A stretch of 64,000 nt of DNA, taken from NCBI GenBank assembly GCA_015680685.1, contig MNCI01026298.1:409344-473343 (forward strand). The letters run 5' to 3'. Shown here piece after piece: positions 23,492 to 32,989 of the stretch. The stretch's first letter is position 1; each line of letters begins with the position of its first letter. The notes below the pieces were generated by a model. The model saw only the letters and a list, made by a program, of their open reading frames with translations, had not been told where the DNA came from and did no database searches. The position numbers and the translations under genes were made by a program. Source of the stretch: Gnetum montanum. Its lineage: Eukaryota > Streptophyta > Gnetopsida > Gnetales > Gnetaceae.

Positions 23492-24411
23492 CTAAGAAAG
23501 AGAGAGAAAAAGAAGTGTTGCTGCTACTAATACCAAGATTGCACCTCTCATTGTCCATCCGTAAGCGCGCCATTGATCTTGCTCCTTGCATAGCTGCTTC
23601 AACACCACTCCATTCCAAGTGTTCCTTCTAGATCCAATCCATTCTTGCATAACTGCAATCTGCACACACAACACAATATTTTATTAGCACGGGTAAATGA
23701 ATTTCAATACAGTTGATACCTTGCTATGGTGAAAGGTCCATTGGCTAGGTTGTGGTATGGCTGATTGCGGATTTGGAGATATAATATTGGTGACTATCGA
23801 AGGTGTAGGGGTTAGGAGAAAATCAAAAAAATTGGGCCCTGTACCCCCATGACTAATCATGAACCTTCGGTAGTGATAGAATGGAAAAGAAAAGGAATAA
23901 GAAAGATGGATAAAAAGAGACAATGAAAACATCGATGAAATGGATGTCAAGATGGAAGTGAACAAAATAAAATGGATTGCAAAAATGTTAGGGAAAAAAA
24001 TTTAACTAGTGCACCAAAGAGGAATGTCAGTGGGTCCTCCCCAAAGCAGGCTCATGTCGTTAATGCCCTAAAAAACCCACATTCAAAGAGTCCGTAGGCT
24101 TTGGGAATGTCATTCGGAACAAGAGTTAAAGTCTTAACCACAAGAATTGACCAAAAAGAAAACAATGTATCAACCAAAATATACACTAATGATACAACTA
24201 GTAATGAGGTGAACAATGGAGAGAAGGATGGAGAGAAGAGAATGGAATGGAGTCCCAAGAACAAGGTGGTGTACAGCCCCTTGTGTGTTTCATGATTAAT
24301 ATGACTTAGTAAATCCCATTCCAAGTTTGGCCTCAAACAAACCACATCCAGTGACTTTGCATCAATGCAATTGGCCAAACCATCCACTTGAAGTAACAAG
24401 ACTGCCTTCAC
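23492..24411 (-). pseudogene. A4 env-like tail region
   Basis: Between integrase and 3' LTR are about 2.2 kb of extra sequence, as in Athila elements, which carry an env-like gene here. Minus-strand open pieces are 24052-24411 (hydrophobic span around LLVVSLVYILVDTLF), 23684-23965 and 23492-23674. The last ends in GAILVLVAATLLFLSLS and a stop, which looks like a C-terminal membrane anchor. The pieces are in different frames. Env-like is inferred from position and the terminal hydrophobic segment; there is no sequence motif that proves it. The stretch 24412-25050 shows nothing clear. Confidence 0.4.
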
Positions 24412-25050
24412 CCAAGAGCCACTACCATTCCAATGAGACGAGGAAAGAATGGGAAGCGAGAAGGGCCTTAGTTAGAGGGAACATTTTTATTTTAGTTCCA
24501 TAACCAATGCTTGTAGTCCAAGGAATTATTTTGTCTAAGGGGTGTGCTTTGAATTCTCATGTTTTTCTCTTCTTCTTATTCTTCTTCTTCTTTTATGTTT
24601 TATGTGTTTATGTGTGAGAACCACACCATGCAAAGACTTTGTTATTTTTATTCGCTCAGCTTCCTAATGATGCGGCAACATCGAAATGGTAAGAAAACTC
24701 AAGAAGAAAACATCCAAGCACCCAAGAGAATGGCCACGCAAATGCATCAAGTTCCCTTGAAGTCACACCCTTTTCAATCCTTGAGTCCTTCCTTAGTTTG
24801 AGAAATGCCCAATCACTGATTCATTAATAGTTCTTATTTAGAAAGGGACTATACATTTCTAAGCCAAGAGAGACCATAGAAAAATGTGGATGTATGGATG
24901 AAGTGAACTCATTGCCTACCATATCAAAAGAAACATACCTTAGTATCAACATCATGACTTGAAGGTAAAAACCAAACATTAGCAATCACTATAAAAATAG
25001 TTCATACCATCATGAAGAACACTTATTGCTGACAAACTTATAGGATGGAT

Positions 25051-25070
25051 CACACACACACACACACACA
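25051..25070. repeat. (CA)10 microsatellite
   Basis: Ten perfect CA dinucleotides lie in the integrase-env interval of A4. The corresponding place in A6 (about 57480) has none, so the run arose in this copy. Confidence 0.95.
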
Positions 25071-25125
25071 AAGTGAAAAAGGGTAACAATGTTGTAAAAC
25101 AAAAAATAAGAAAATTTAAAGAAAT

Positions 25126-25275
25126 TTGTAAAACAAAAACGTGTAAAATAAAAATGTGTAAAACAAAAATGTGTAAGACAAAAACTTGTAAAACAAAAAC
25201 TTGCAAAACAAAACCGTGTAAAAACAAATGTGTAAGGAAAAAATGTGTAAAACAAGAACGTGTAAAATAAAAACT
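25126..25275. repeat. 15-bp minisatellite in A4
   Basis: About ten imperfect copies of TTGTAAAACAAAAAC stand head to tail. Because the unit is a multiple of three, the minus strand stays open and reads as a Phe/Cys/Thr pentapeptide repeat within 25010-25438. The A6 counterpart (57520-57600) has only one or two units, so the array expanded in A4 or its direct ancestor. Confidence 0.9.
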
Positions 25276-25479
25276 TAAAAAGAACTGAGGGCCTCAATTT
25301 ATTAACATAGGTGGCCATCTCCCCCATGACTGAATGGAAAGGAAGAGATCTGAAATAAGGATCATGGTTGTCCACTACGAGAGGTGTGAGTTGTACTGGT
25401 TGTTCTTGGTGCATGGAAAGGTTTTGTTTGTTGTACATTGACCAGTAATCATCTATCAGGGGTTTTGGGCTTGTATATT

Positions 25480-26760
25480 GTCATGGCTCCCAAGGGAAAG
25501 GTCGTATGGATAATGTAGGGTCCTTCCCACAATGTTTGAAATTTTGTATGTTGGGGTACATGTGCGGGGTTCCAGTAAAGGACCTTGTCTCCAGGCTGGT
25601 ATTTAACCTTTCAAATTTTTGAGTCATGACATTGTTTGTTGTATGCCTTGTGTATCTTGTTTGATGATAGGGCAACCAATCGATTCTTGTCTAGCATGTG
25701 TAGAGATGCCAATCGTTGTTTTTGTGCTAGATCGAGATCAAGGTGGAGGTCACATGCCATGGATAGTGTATGGAGTTTTGTTTGAATTGGAAGTTTTGGG
25801 AGTTTTCCATACACCAACTCATAGGGAGAGTAGCCTGTAGGGAGTTTCCAAGTGGAGCGGTATGCCCAAAGAGCATCATTTAGTTTTATGCTCCAATCTC
25901 CTAAATTTGCTAATTGTTCTCATTAATAGTCTCGTAATCTCCCGATTGGTGACCTTGGCTTGGCCATTAGCTTGGGGGTGATAAGGTGTGGTCAATTTAT
26001 GTTCCACCCCTACGCGTTGCATCAATTTGCGAAAGGTTGCACTCGTAAAATATGTTCTAGTGTCAGAGATGAGTGCATGCGGCACACCAAACCTATTTAC
26101 GATTTGTTGTTGTACAAATCGTATAGCTGTAGATGATATGCAATCTGTTACAGTAGCTACTTCAGTCCATTTGGTTAAATAGTCCATGAAAATAATAATA
26201 TAAGCTTTCCCATTGGACATCGGTGTAATAGGCCCCATAAAATCAATTCCCCAAATATCAAAGGGTTCTAAGGGTTGAATCCATTATTGCGGACCCTCCA
26301 TTCTAGTAGTCATTCCACCATCCCATTGAAAACGCTCATAGGATTGGACAAATTGATGGGCATCCTAAAATAGCGTTGGCCAGTAATATCCTGCAAGAAG
26401 GATCTTAATGGTCGTTTGTCTCCCTACATAGTGGCCCCCATAGGAACCCTCATGAGTGTCCTGGAGAACCCTTAATTGATCCTCATTGGGTACACACCAT
26501 TGAACCAAGCCATCAGGATAGACTTTGTAGAGTTATCCCTTGATTTCCATGAAGTACTTGGTTTTATGAAGAAATCGTTGTTTCTTCCTAAAGTCCAACC
26601 CTTGAGGTGTTTTTTGGGAAAGGAGATAAGTAAAAATGCTACTATACCAATTTTTTCCCATGGGTTGGTTATTTATTACACTGGCAAAGAGGGTTTCGTC
26701 AAGAAAATGATTAGATATGACATATTCATCCTCTTTGTTATCCCAACGCAACCGAGATAA
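25480..26760 (-). pseudogene. A4 integrase
   Basis: The zinc-binding part reads HEGSYGGHYVG with the later CxxC changed to SYERF, so both Cys are lost. The core stretch 25876-26238 has MDYLTKW (first Asp), [10 protein letters not shown] (second Asp) and, exactly 35 residues later, QAKVTN where QAEVTN is expected, so the catalytic Glu is Lys. The C-terminal part (YQPGDKVLYWNPAH, then WEGPYTI) ends near 25480. A TAG and a frame change separate core and tail. Confidence 0.85.
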
Positions 26761-26769
26761 ATGATCAGA

Positions 26770-27390
26770 AACAATGTTTTTGGTGCCCTTTCAATCTACT
26801 ATTGTTAAATCAAACTCTTGAAGAATTACCAACCAACGTATAATACGAGGGCTAACCATTGGCTTGTTCATGAGGAACCGAATTGTACTATGATCTATAT
26901 GAATGTATACTTTGTAGCCCAACACATAGTGCCTAAATTTGTCCAGTGCAAATACTACATCCATTAATTCCTTTTCGGTGGTGGTGTAGTTGAGTTGCGC
27001 ACCAGCAATACTCTTACTCACACAATGGATGTAATAAGGGTGTTTTTGTTCATCTAACTGTGCTAGTACGACTCCTAAGGCATAATTAGATGCGTCGGTC
27101 ATGATATGCAATGGTCTGGACCAGTCAAGGGCTTGTAGAATAGGGGTTTCCACAAGCCTTTTTTTTAGAGTTTGGAATGCTCGTTCACATTCCCTAGTCC
27201 ATTCAAAGGGTATATCTTTTTTCGTTAATTCTACCAACGGTTTGGCAATCTTGGAGAAATTCTCAATGAATCTCCTGTAGTAGCCAGTGTGTCCAAGGAA
27301 TGACTGAATATCTTTGACCATTTCTGGTTGTCGAGTGATTCCTTGGATAACCTTTACTTTTTCCAGGTCCACCTCTATTTCTGATTGCAA
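26770..27390 (-). CDS. A4 RNase H and RT connection (open 199-codon piece)
   Basis: The longest uninterrupted coding piece in the window runs from 27390 to 26791. It starts in the RT connection (SFLGHTGYYRRFIENFS, then KPLVELTKKDIPFEW). RNase H follows with all catalytic blocks kept: MTDASNYALG, TTEKELMDVV, HIDHSTIRFL. It ends in SPRIIRWLVILQEFDL. It is not an independent gene but part of a broken polyprotein; the listed start is simply the first in-frame Met. The piece is collinear with 59075-59640 of A6. Confidence 0.85.
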
Positions 27391-28405
27391 GATGATTGTG
27401 AGATCTTATGCCCTAGTACTATGCCCTCTTGAACCATCAAATGGATTTTCTGCCAGTTGAGCTTTAGATTGGTTTCAATGCATCATTTCAGCACCTACTC
27501 TAACCAATCTAGGGCCTGATCAAAGCTTGTCCCATAAGTGGAGAAGTCGTCCATAAAGACTTCCACTCCATTTCCTATTTGTTGTTGAAAAATGCTTAAG
27601 ACTAAATGTTGGAATGTGGCAGGGGCATTGCACAAGCCAAACGACATTTGCTTATATGTGAACGTTCCCTAGGGACTAGTGAACATCACTTTGGCTTGAT
27701 CTTCTAGTGCTATTCATATTTGATTATATCCACTATACCCATCCAAAAAACTATAATAGCGATGCCCTACTATAGTGTCTAGGACTTGGTCGACAAACGG
27801 CAACTGGAAATGATCTTTGAATGTTGCCATGTTCAGTAGCCTAAAATCTATACATACCCTCCATTTACCTCCTTTCTTAGGCACGATTACTAGAGTACTA
27901 ACCCATTCACTATCATCAATGGGATATATGAACCCGACCTTGAGGAGTTGTTCTATCTCTTCTTTCACTACTTGTTTCAATTTCAGGTTCAATTGCCTCT
28001 GTGGTTGCTTCTGAGGCTTCATGGAGGGGCCCATGTAAATCCTATGCTGGCATATCCTAGGGTCTATTTTGGTTATCTTGGGGTATGACCAGGCAAAGAC
28101 ATTTGACCATTTATTGATGACCTTTAATAGGCTTTCTTTTTGCTTGGGGACAAGTTTTGGACAATTACCAGTTTTCCTTTTTCAACGGTCATGTATTCCA
28201 AACCAGTGGGCAATGGTTTTAGGTCTAGGGGCTCTTGTCTAAATTCCTTAGGAATCTTCAACTTCCCCCAATTAATTTTTTTGAAGTTGAGGGCTTGAAG
28301 TTGGCAATGGACTTGCTCTAGTACGTCTGTGCTCTCAATGTAAGCACTAGTTATCCCCTCAGTTAGTTCCATGCATGTTATTGAGTTACTCCCTAGATCA
28401 ACCAT
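27391..28405 (-). pseudogene. A4 reverse transcriptase
   Basis: The pre-RT segment (28124-28405) ends LDLKPLPTGLEYM, a typical OTA-clade text. RT follows at 27714-28034 with EEIEQLLKVGFIYPI, SEWVSTLVIVPKKGG, VCIDFRLLNMATFKDHF and FLDGYSGYNQI. A TAG at 27669-27671 replaces the Trp of the SPWGTF block. The active site FMDDFSTYG is intact at 27546-27557. Frame changes lie before 28034 and near 27390. Short VPKKGGKWRVCID shows that the insertion found in angiosperm Athila RT is absent. Confidence 0.9.
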
Positions 28406-28411
28406 CAGCCA

Positions 28412-28990
28412 CTAGGTGTCTTCTTGTTGTGTGGCTGCTGCATATAGGCACTTTTGTATGTTAATATCTTGTGCACACTGATTGCATGCAGGCAATGTTA
28501 AACTTCGCATCACCCATGATTTTTGCATGCAATGGCACCCTATTTCACCATATGCGATGCATGGAACTCTCTTCCTCTCAATCTTCTCAAAAGTATTTTT
28601 CTTGGATATTTTTAGGGAGAGATTACGAATTCCTAGGCGTGCATCAATTGTACTTAGCCATGCCCTTCCCATTATTATTGGGAAATCCCCTTTGTCATTG
28701 TTTATTTGGATCACCAAGAAATCAGCTGGATATGACCAATCACCCACAGTGGTAACAATGTCCTCAACCTGTCCCAAAGGAATAGTGATGGACTGGTCAG
28801 CCAGCTCTAAGTGAATATTTCTCTTCTTAAGTGGAGGTAGGTTCCAAGTTTTATACAATTCGTGTGAAATTAAGTTAACCCTGGAACCAGAGTCAAGAAG
28901 AGCCTTATGTGGTTCATTTCCAGCGACATGAAGATAAATTAGGGGGCTCCCAGGATCGGATAATTTCTTGGGAAGGTGGCCTACCTTAAT
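28412..28990 (-). pseudogene. A4 protease
   Basis: An open stretch with the retropepsin active site ALLDSGSRVNLIS near 28880-28920 is followed by PADFLVIQI and FPIIMGRAWLST, the second conserved block. The DSG triad is intact. Downstream is a Cys-rich tail (ACNQCAQDINI) also present in A6. Retropepsins cut the gag-pol polyprotein. No start codon is expected because it is made as part of gag-pol. This is one of the better-preserved parts of A4. Confidence 0.8.
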
Positions 28991-31551
28991 CTAGTCAGTT
29001 ATGGTATGTGTTAACATAACCATGTGCATTGGGAGCGATTTTTTGTTTGAAGGGGGTCCCAAAACCCTATTTGGTACAACAGTGTTCATATGTTCAACCG
29101 CTTGTGAGGGTGAGGGCTTAGTTGGATTGTTGGTTCTAAAGAAAGGTCTTTTTGGCATAAAATTATTAGGATCAACTAAGAATTGAGGATTGGAAGCCCT
29201 CTTGGCATTGGGTTGTTGCAGTTGAGTGGGAAATACCCTTGGCATTGTTGGAGCGGTTGGTGGTGGAGCTACCGGTGTGAGAGGTGCGGATGGATTTGGA
29301 GGATGGTATACATGTGGAGCATCCCTATTGGGAGGGGAAGTCTAATAATATTCCCAAACTAGATAGTGACGTTGTGGAGTTGCGTAACCCATAGGGTCAC
29401 TTGGAGAAATCGGCTGTTGCACGTAATATCCATAAGGATCGGGCTACCGGTAAGGGTAGTATTGTTTCGACGGTGGCATCCCCCATGATTGTGGGTGTTG
29501 CCACTACTGATGTTGTCCGATGGGTTGTGGTGGAGTTCCACTTGGATAGTACGTCAATTCTTGGTGGAACTGTCTTAGGTTACCTTGGGGATAAGGTAAC
29601 CTACGGGGTATCTGTTGTTTGTTGAGTCTCGGGTTAAGTGCATACACCCCAGACTCTTGTAGATGTGAGATGATTGGACAACATCCCTTAGGATGGTCAT
29701 ATTGGCAGATCTCACATCCATCGTCATTGTCTATTTCTGAATCCACAACCTCATCAGAGATAGTTATTTTCCCCTTACCCTTGTCACGTAAAAGGCCTGA
29801 ATCTCTCGGCTTTTTCTTGTCCTTGTCACTACTTCGTTCCTCCTTAGACTCCTCTACGATTTTCAGGACAAGTTCAAGTCTACTACCCAAGGAGTCCTGT
29901 ATCTAATCTACCTTAGCCTCTACTTCTGTTATTAGCTTTTGAAGTGGCAAGGTTTTCCTATTCATCAACTCTTCAAGTGGTGACTCATCCTCTTCATCAC
30001 AAAATCTCACTCCCTTCTTTCGAATAGAGGGATCATGGTTATATTCTTCTACACTCTCTCTTTTTCATAGCTCCCCTTCTTCTTTGGCTACTTGCTCCAA
30101 CAAGGGATGAATATCATGGGATCTAAGTTCTAATAATCTCCCTTGGGCATAAGTCCCAAGGGTTCTCCTAGTTTCATACCTTAGCCCATCTATGAGATGG
30201 CGGAGTTGATCCCGCTGTGCATAACCATGGCCTAGGCAACGATGTAACAATGCATAGTAGCAGCCCATGGCAGCATCCAAGGGTTCATGAGTACCTTGCT
30301 TCCATCCTTGGATCTTCTTATGAAAATTAGACACTCTGGAGTACGTCTGATATTTATCATTGAAGAGTTCTAACATCGTACTCCACCTCCTAATGGTTTC
30401 CAGCTCTAAGGACCGATACCAACTCTCTGCTTCCTTTATGAGTATCCTGGGAAACAAATTTAGTTCTTGCCATTTATTTTCTATGTTTTGAAAGGTGCAG
30501 GCATTATGGAATGCCTGTAACTGATTTTTCAGATCCACGTTGTATCCCCCTTCAAAGTGTGGGATGTTGTTCATCTCTAAGCGCTTGATCCGACTATCTT
30601 TTTGATGCCTTGTTGGTATTCATGCTACCTCCATTATATTTAGCATGCTTCAGGTGGCAAGTAGGGTTTGTCATGATCATCTCTTTCATGACATCTATGA
30701 TGTCTATGTTGCTCCCTACTTTCCCTTCGTTCATGCCTTGACTCTCTAGATTGCCCTCGTCCTCTCTCTCGACTCTCTCATCGAGGTCTCTCATTTCTCT
30801 TACCTTTATCCTCTCCGTTATGCTCTTGATGATTATGCCCTAATGTGGAAGGAGAGGGTGAATGATGTGTTGAAGGGGAAGAAGAAGGAGAACCATCACC
30901 ATGATGATGTTTCTTGCCTTCTCTTCTGTGGCTTCGGCCCCGATCGTGGTGACGATCTGAGTGCCCGTCCTTGTCATGTGTTGTTGTTCCTTCAGTGAAC
31001 AGTTGGTGTTCACAGGGATCAGAACCAAGGTTGTGTATCATGGAGCATAGGTTTTGATACCCCACCTCCTCACTATTATTAGGAGGGGGAATATCTTTCA
31101 ATAGAGAACCCGTTATAAGTGGTTCACCATATCTTATTTCTCTTAGGACGTGCGGGACCTCTTTGCCCTTCAACAATGTATGTTGGCTCTTCCACCTTGA
31201 GTCCCTCATATGTTGTGCGGCTGTGGGATGATAATCCCTTGTGTCAAAATCTACCGCAGTGTATTCAGCATATAGTTCCATCATGCTTATCTATGCCAGA
31301 GCACGGAGGAGCATGTTGGGGACTGCATGATCTGGAGGTAATACTAAGTTGCCTTGCAAGTCTCTCCAGCGCATCTATTCATCCTGATGGAGGATAAAAG
31401 TAAAATTGGGTATATACTCATTGGGATGAGTATATACCACTCTGTATTGTTGAGGAACTGGTGGATTTTGGTTATGTGTTTTAGATTGCTGATTGTTTCT
31501 TGTATTATTCCTAGGTGGTGTAATGCTCTTGTGAGAAGAAGAAGAAGACAT
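28991..31551 (-). pseudogene. A4 gag
   Basis: The frame starts at an ATG at 31551-31549 (MSSSSSHKS) 120 bases after the primer site. Two stops (about 31375 and 31300) and frame changes near 30790 and 30580 interrupt it. The capsid core lies at 30065-30574: IPHFEGGYNVDL, AESWYRSLELETI, RWSTMLELFNDKY, the retrotransposon gag fold. At 29504-29890 there is a zinc-knuckle-like CEICQYDHPKGCCP. A Pro-rich tail leads to 28991. A Ser/His-rich segment (30800-30950) has low complexity. Confidence 0.85.
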
Positions 31552-31674
31552 TGTGTCTTACTCGGTGTGCTATTTAACCATTATATAAATTTTTGTTAAT
31601 TAACCCTAAGGTTCGTTTAAGCTCCCAACGATGTGAGTGATCTCCTATGTTCTACTTAGCTCACAAACACTTAG

Positions 31675-31692
31675 TCCCCGGCAACGGCGCCA
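31675..31692 (-). other. A4 primer-binding site (tRNA-Asp)
   Basis: One base inside the 5' LTR, the minus strand reads TGGCGCCGTTGCCGGGGA, complementary to the 3' end of plant tRNA-Asp(GUC) including CCA. Athila-type elements are known to use this primer. All 18 bases match what I recall of the plant tRNA. The site proves the minus orientation of A4 and fixes the LTR edge. Confidence 0.9.
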
Positions 31693-31693
31693 A

Positions 31694-32534
31694 TGATGAG
31701 TGGCGAGGTACCCCTATACTCAACCATACGAATACGAGCGTAACACGTGCAATCTGGTTGAACTCCATAGACTAGGTGGCTACACGCCTCATGGAACACT
31801 TAAGGTTAATTATTCATTTTCTTCCTAGACTTACTTGTATTTGTCATGGTGTATGATTAAGTAAGTCCAAGGTATATGATTTTTATAGCTTTTCTGTTTT
31901 ATCTCCTATGCTAGTAAGGTAAAGGGTTGAAGAGACTAATTGACTAACTCTAACTAACTAACTAAGTCTAAATTAACCTAGCATCAGCATCTGTTCCCAC
32001 TTACCGTTCACACCCTGAACCAATGCAACCTTGGTTACCAAACGCTAATCGTTGCTGGGATCACCAAGCGTAATGCACGTGCTCGAAGCAGTCGTACTGA
32101 GGCACTTAACTAGGAGAGAAGGGTTGAGAAATATTTAATACCTAATAAAGCATGTAAATGGTAAATAATAAATAACATTAAATAAAATCCTAATTAGCCT
32201 ATTCCATGCACTGCAAGGTTTATCCAAGAAGTTCGTCTTTATTGTCGTACACAAACTTGTGTTCAGGTACAATATCTACTCAAATAAAGATCCGTTCACT
32301 TTGGAGCTCCTACTACGGGCACATGGAAAATATTCTATCTCTAGAGGGATCAAACTACCAGAGTTTCGCTATGGTCTAAGTCGAGGATGAGAAACAAGGG
32401 AGAGCCGCCTCTTATTTATAGATATGATGGCGCATCATGATATCGTGTATGCGATATCGTGTGGGATGCGATATCACGACAACTGCAATATCATGTACGC
32501 TATATCACAGCCCATGCGATATCACGTCCCATCA
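31694..32534 (-). repeat. A4 5' LTR
   Basis: This 841-bp LTR has, in minus sense from 32534, a U3 with GATATC-type palindromes at 32518, 32501, 32488, 32470, 32453 and 32439 (start coordinates), then TATAAATA at 32413-32420, an AATAAAGAC signal near 32230-32245, and the end GGGGTACCTCGCCACTCATC. The palindromes are spaced 13-18 bases. It is the likely promoter of the element. Confidence 0.92.
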
Positions 32535-32539
32535 ACAGG

Positions 32540-32940
32540 GAATAGGATAAGGTAGATGGGGTAACACAAAGATCAACTACCATGGAATCAAGCCAAATGA
32601 TAGCCAAATGATGATAGTTGAAGCCAAAATGGAGTCCAAATGATGGTTGAATCCCACCTAATGATTTTCTAAATGATAAAATAAGATCATAGTGATGTTC
32701 AATGGTGTCAACTGATGTTAAATCAAGTTTACTATGGTTAAAAGATGCCAAATGATAGGAACATTTAGATGGAACAAGGCTCAAATAATAAGAAAATAAT
32801 GAAAATAAATCCAAATGACATCAAATGATATGGTGTTGAAGGTTAATAATGCATACCAAGGTCAAACCAAGTTAAAACACAATGAAACAAGGCCAAACCA
32901 ATCAAGGTAGGTAACATGGGAAAAAACATGATCAATTAGG
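32540..32940. repeat. Degenerate GTCAAATGATG repeat, right of A4
   Basis: This is the continuation of the low-complexity block seen at 22090-22471, split by A4. CAAATGATRG-type words recur irregularly. It is noncoding and part of the intron-like region of D. Confidence 0.6.
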
Positions 32941-32989
32941 ATTAGATTTTACTAGTTTTAAGCCTTAGCAAGCCATGGTGTAGGGTTGT

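Larger units (their letters stand above)
22477..32534 (-). mobile_element. A4: full-length Athila/OTA-type LTR retrotransposon
   Basis: The complete 10,058-bp element lies on the minus strand: 5' LTR 31694-32534, primer site, gag, protease, RT, RNase H, integrase, env-like tail, polypurine tract, 3' LTR 22477-23298. Target duplication is ATAGG (22472-22476) and ACAGG (32535-32539), one change. The tRNA-Asp primer site and the FMDDFSTYG active site point to the Athila side of the OTA clade, but the RT lacks the insertion typical of angiosperm Athila. By eye about one base in ten differs between the LTRs, so it is old. Stops and frame changes make it non-autonomous. Confidence 0.93.

Noticed and set aside
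24101-24295. Plus-strand open stretch in A4, and similar ones at 28471-28814, 29401-29625 and 31119-31599
   Set aside because: They lie opposite assigned A4 coding or env-like region and show no domain; shadows of the minus-strand reading.
25126-25275. Regular short repeats that could be taken for a CRISPR array
   Set aside because: Units are head to tail without spacers, imperfect, and inside a plant retrotransposon; it is a minisatellite.
31675-31692. Exact tRNA-Asp 3' end as a possible tRNA gene
   Set aside because: Only the acceptor-side 18 bases are present and they abut an LTR; it is a primer-binding site.
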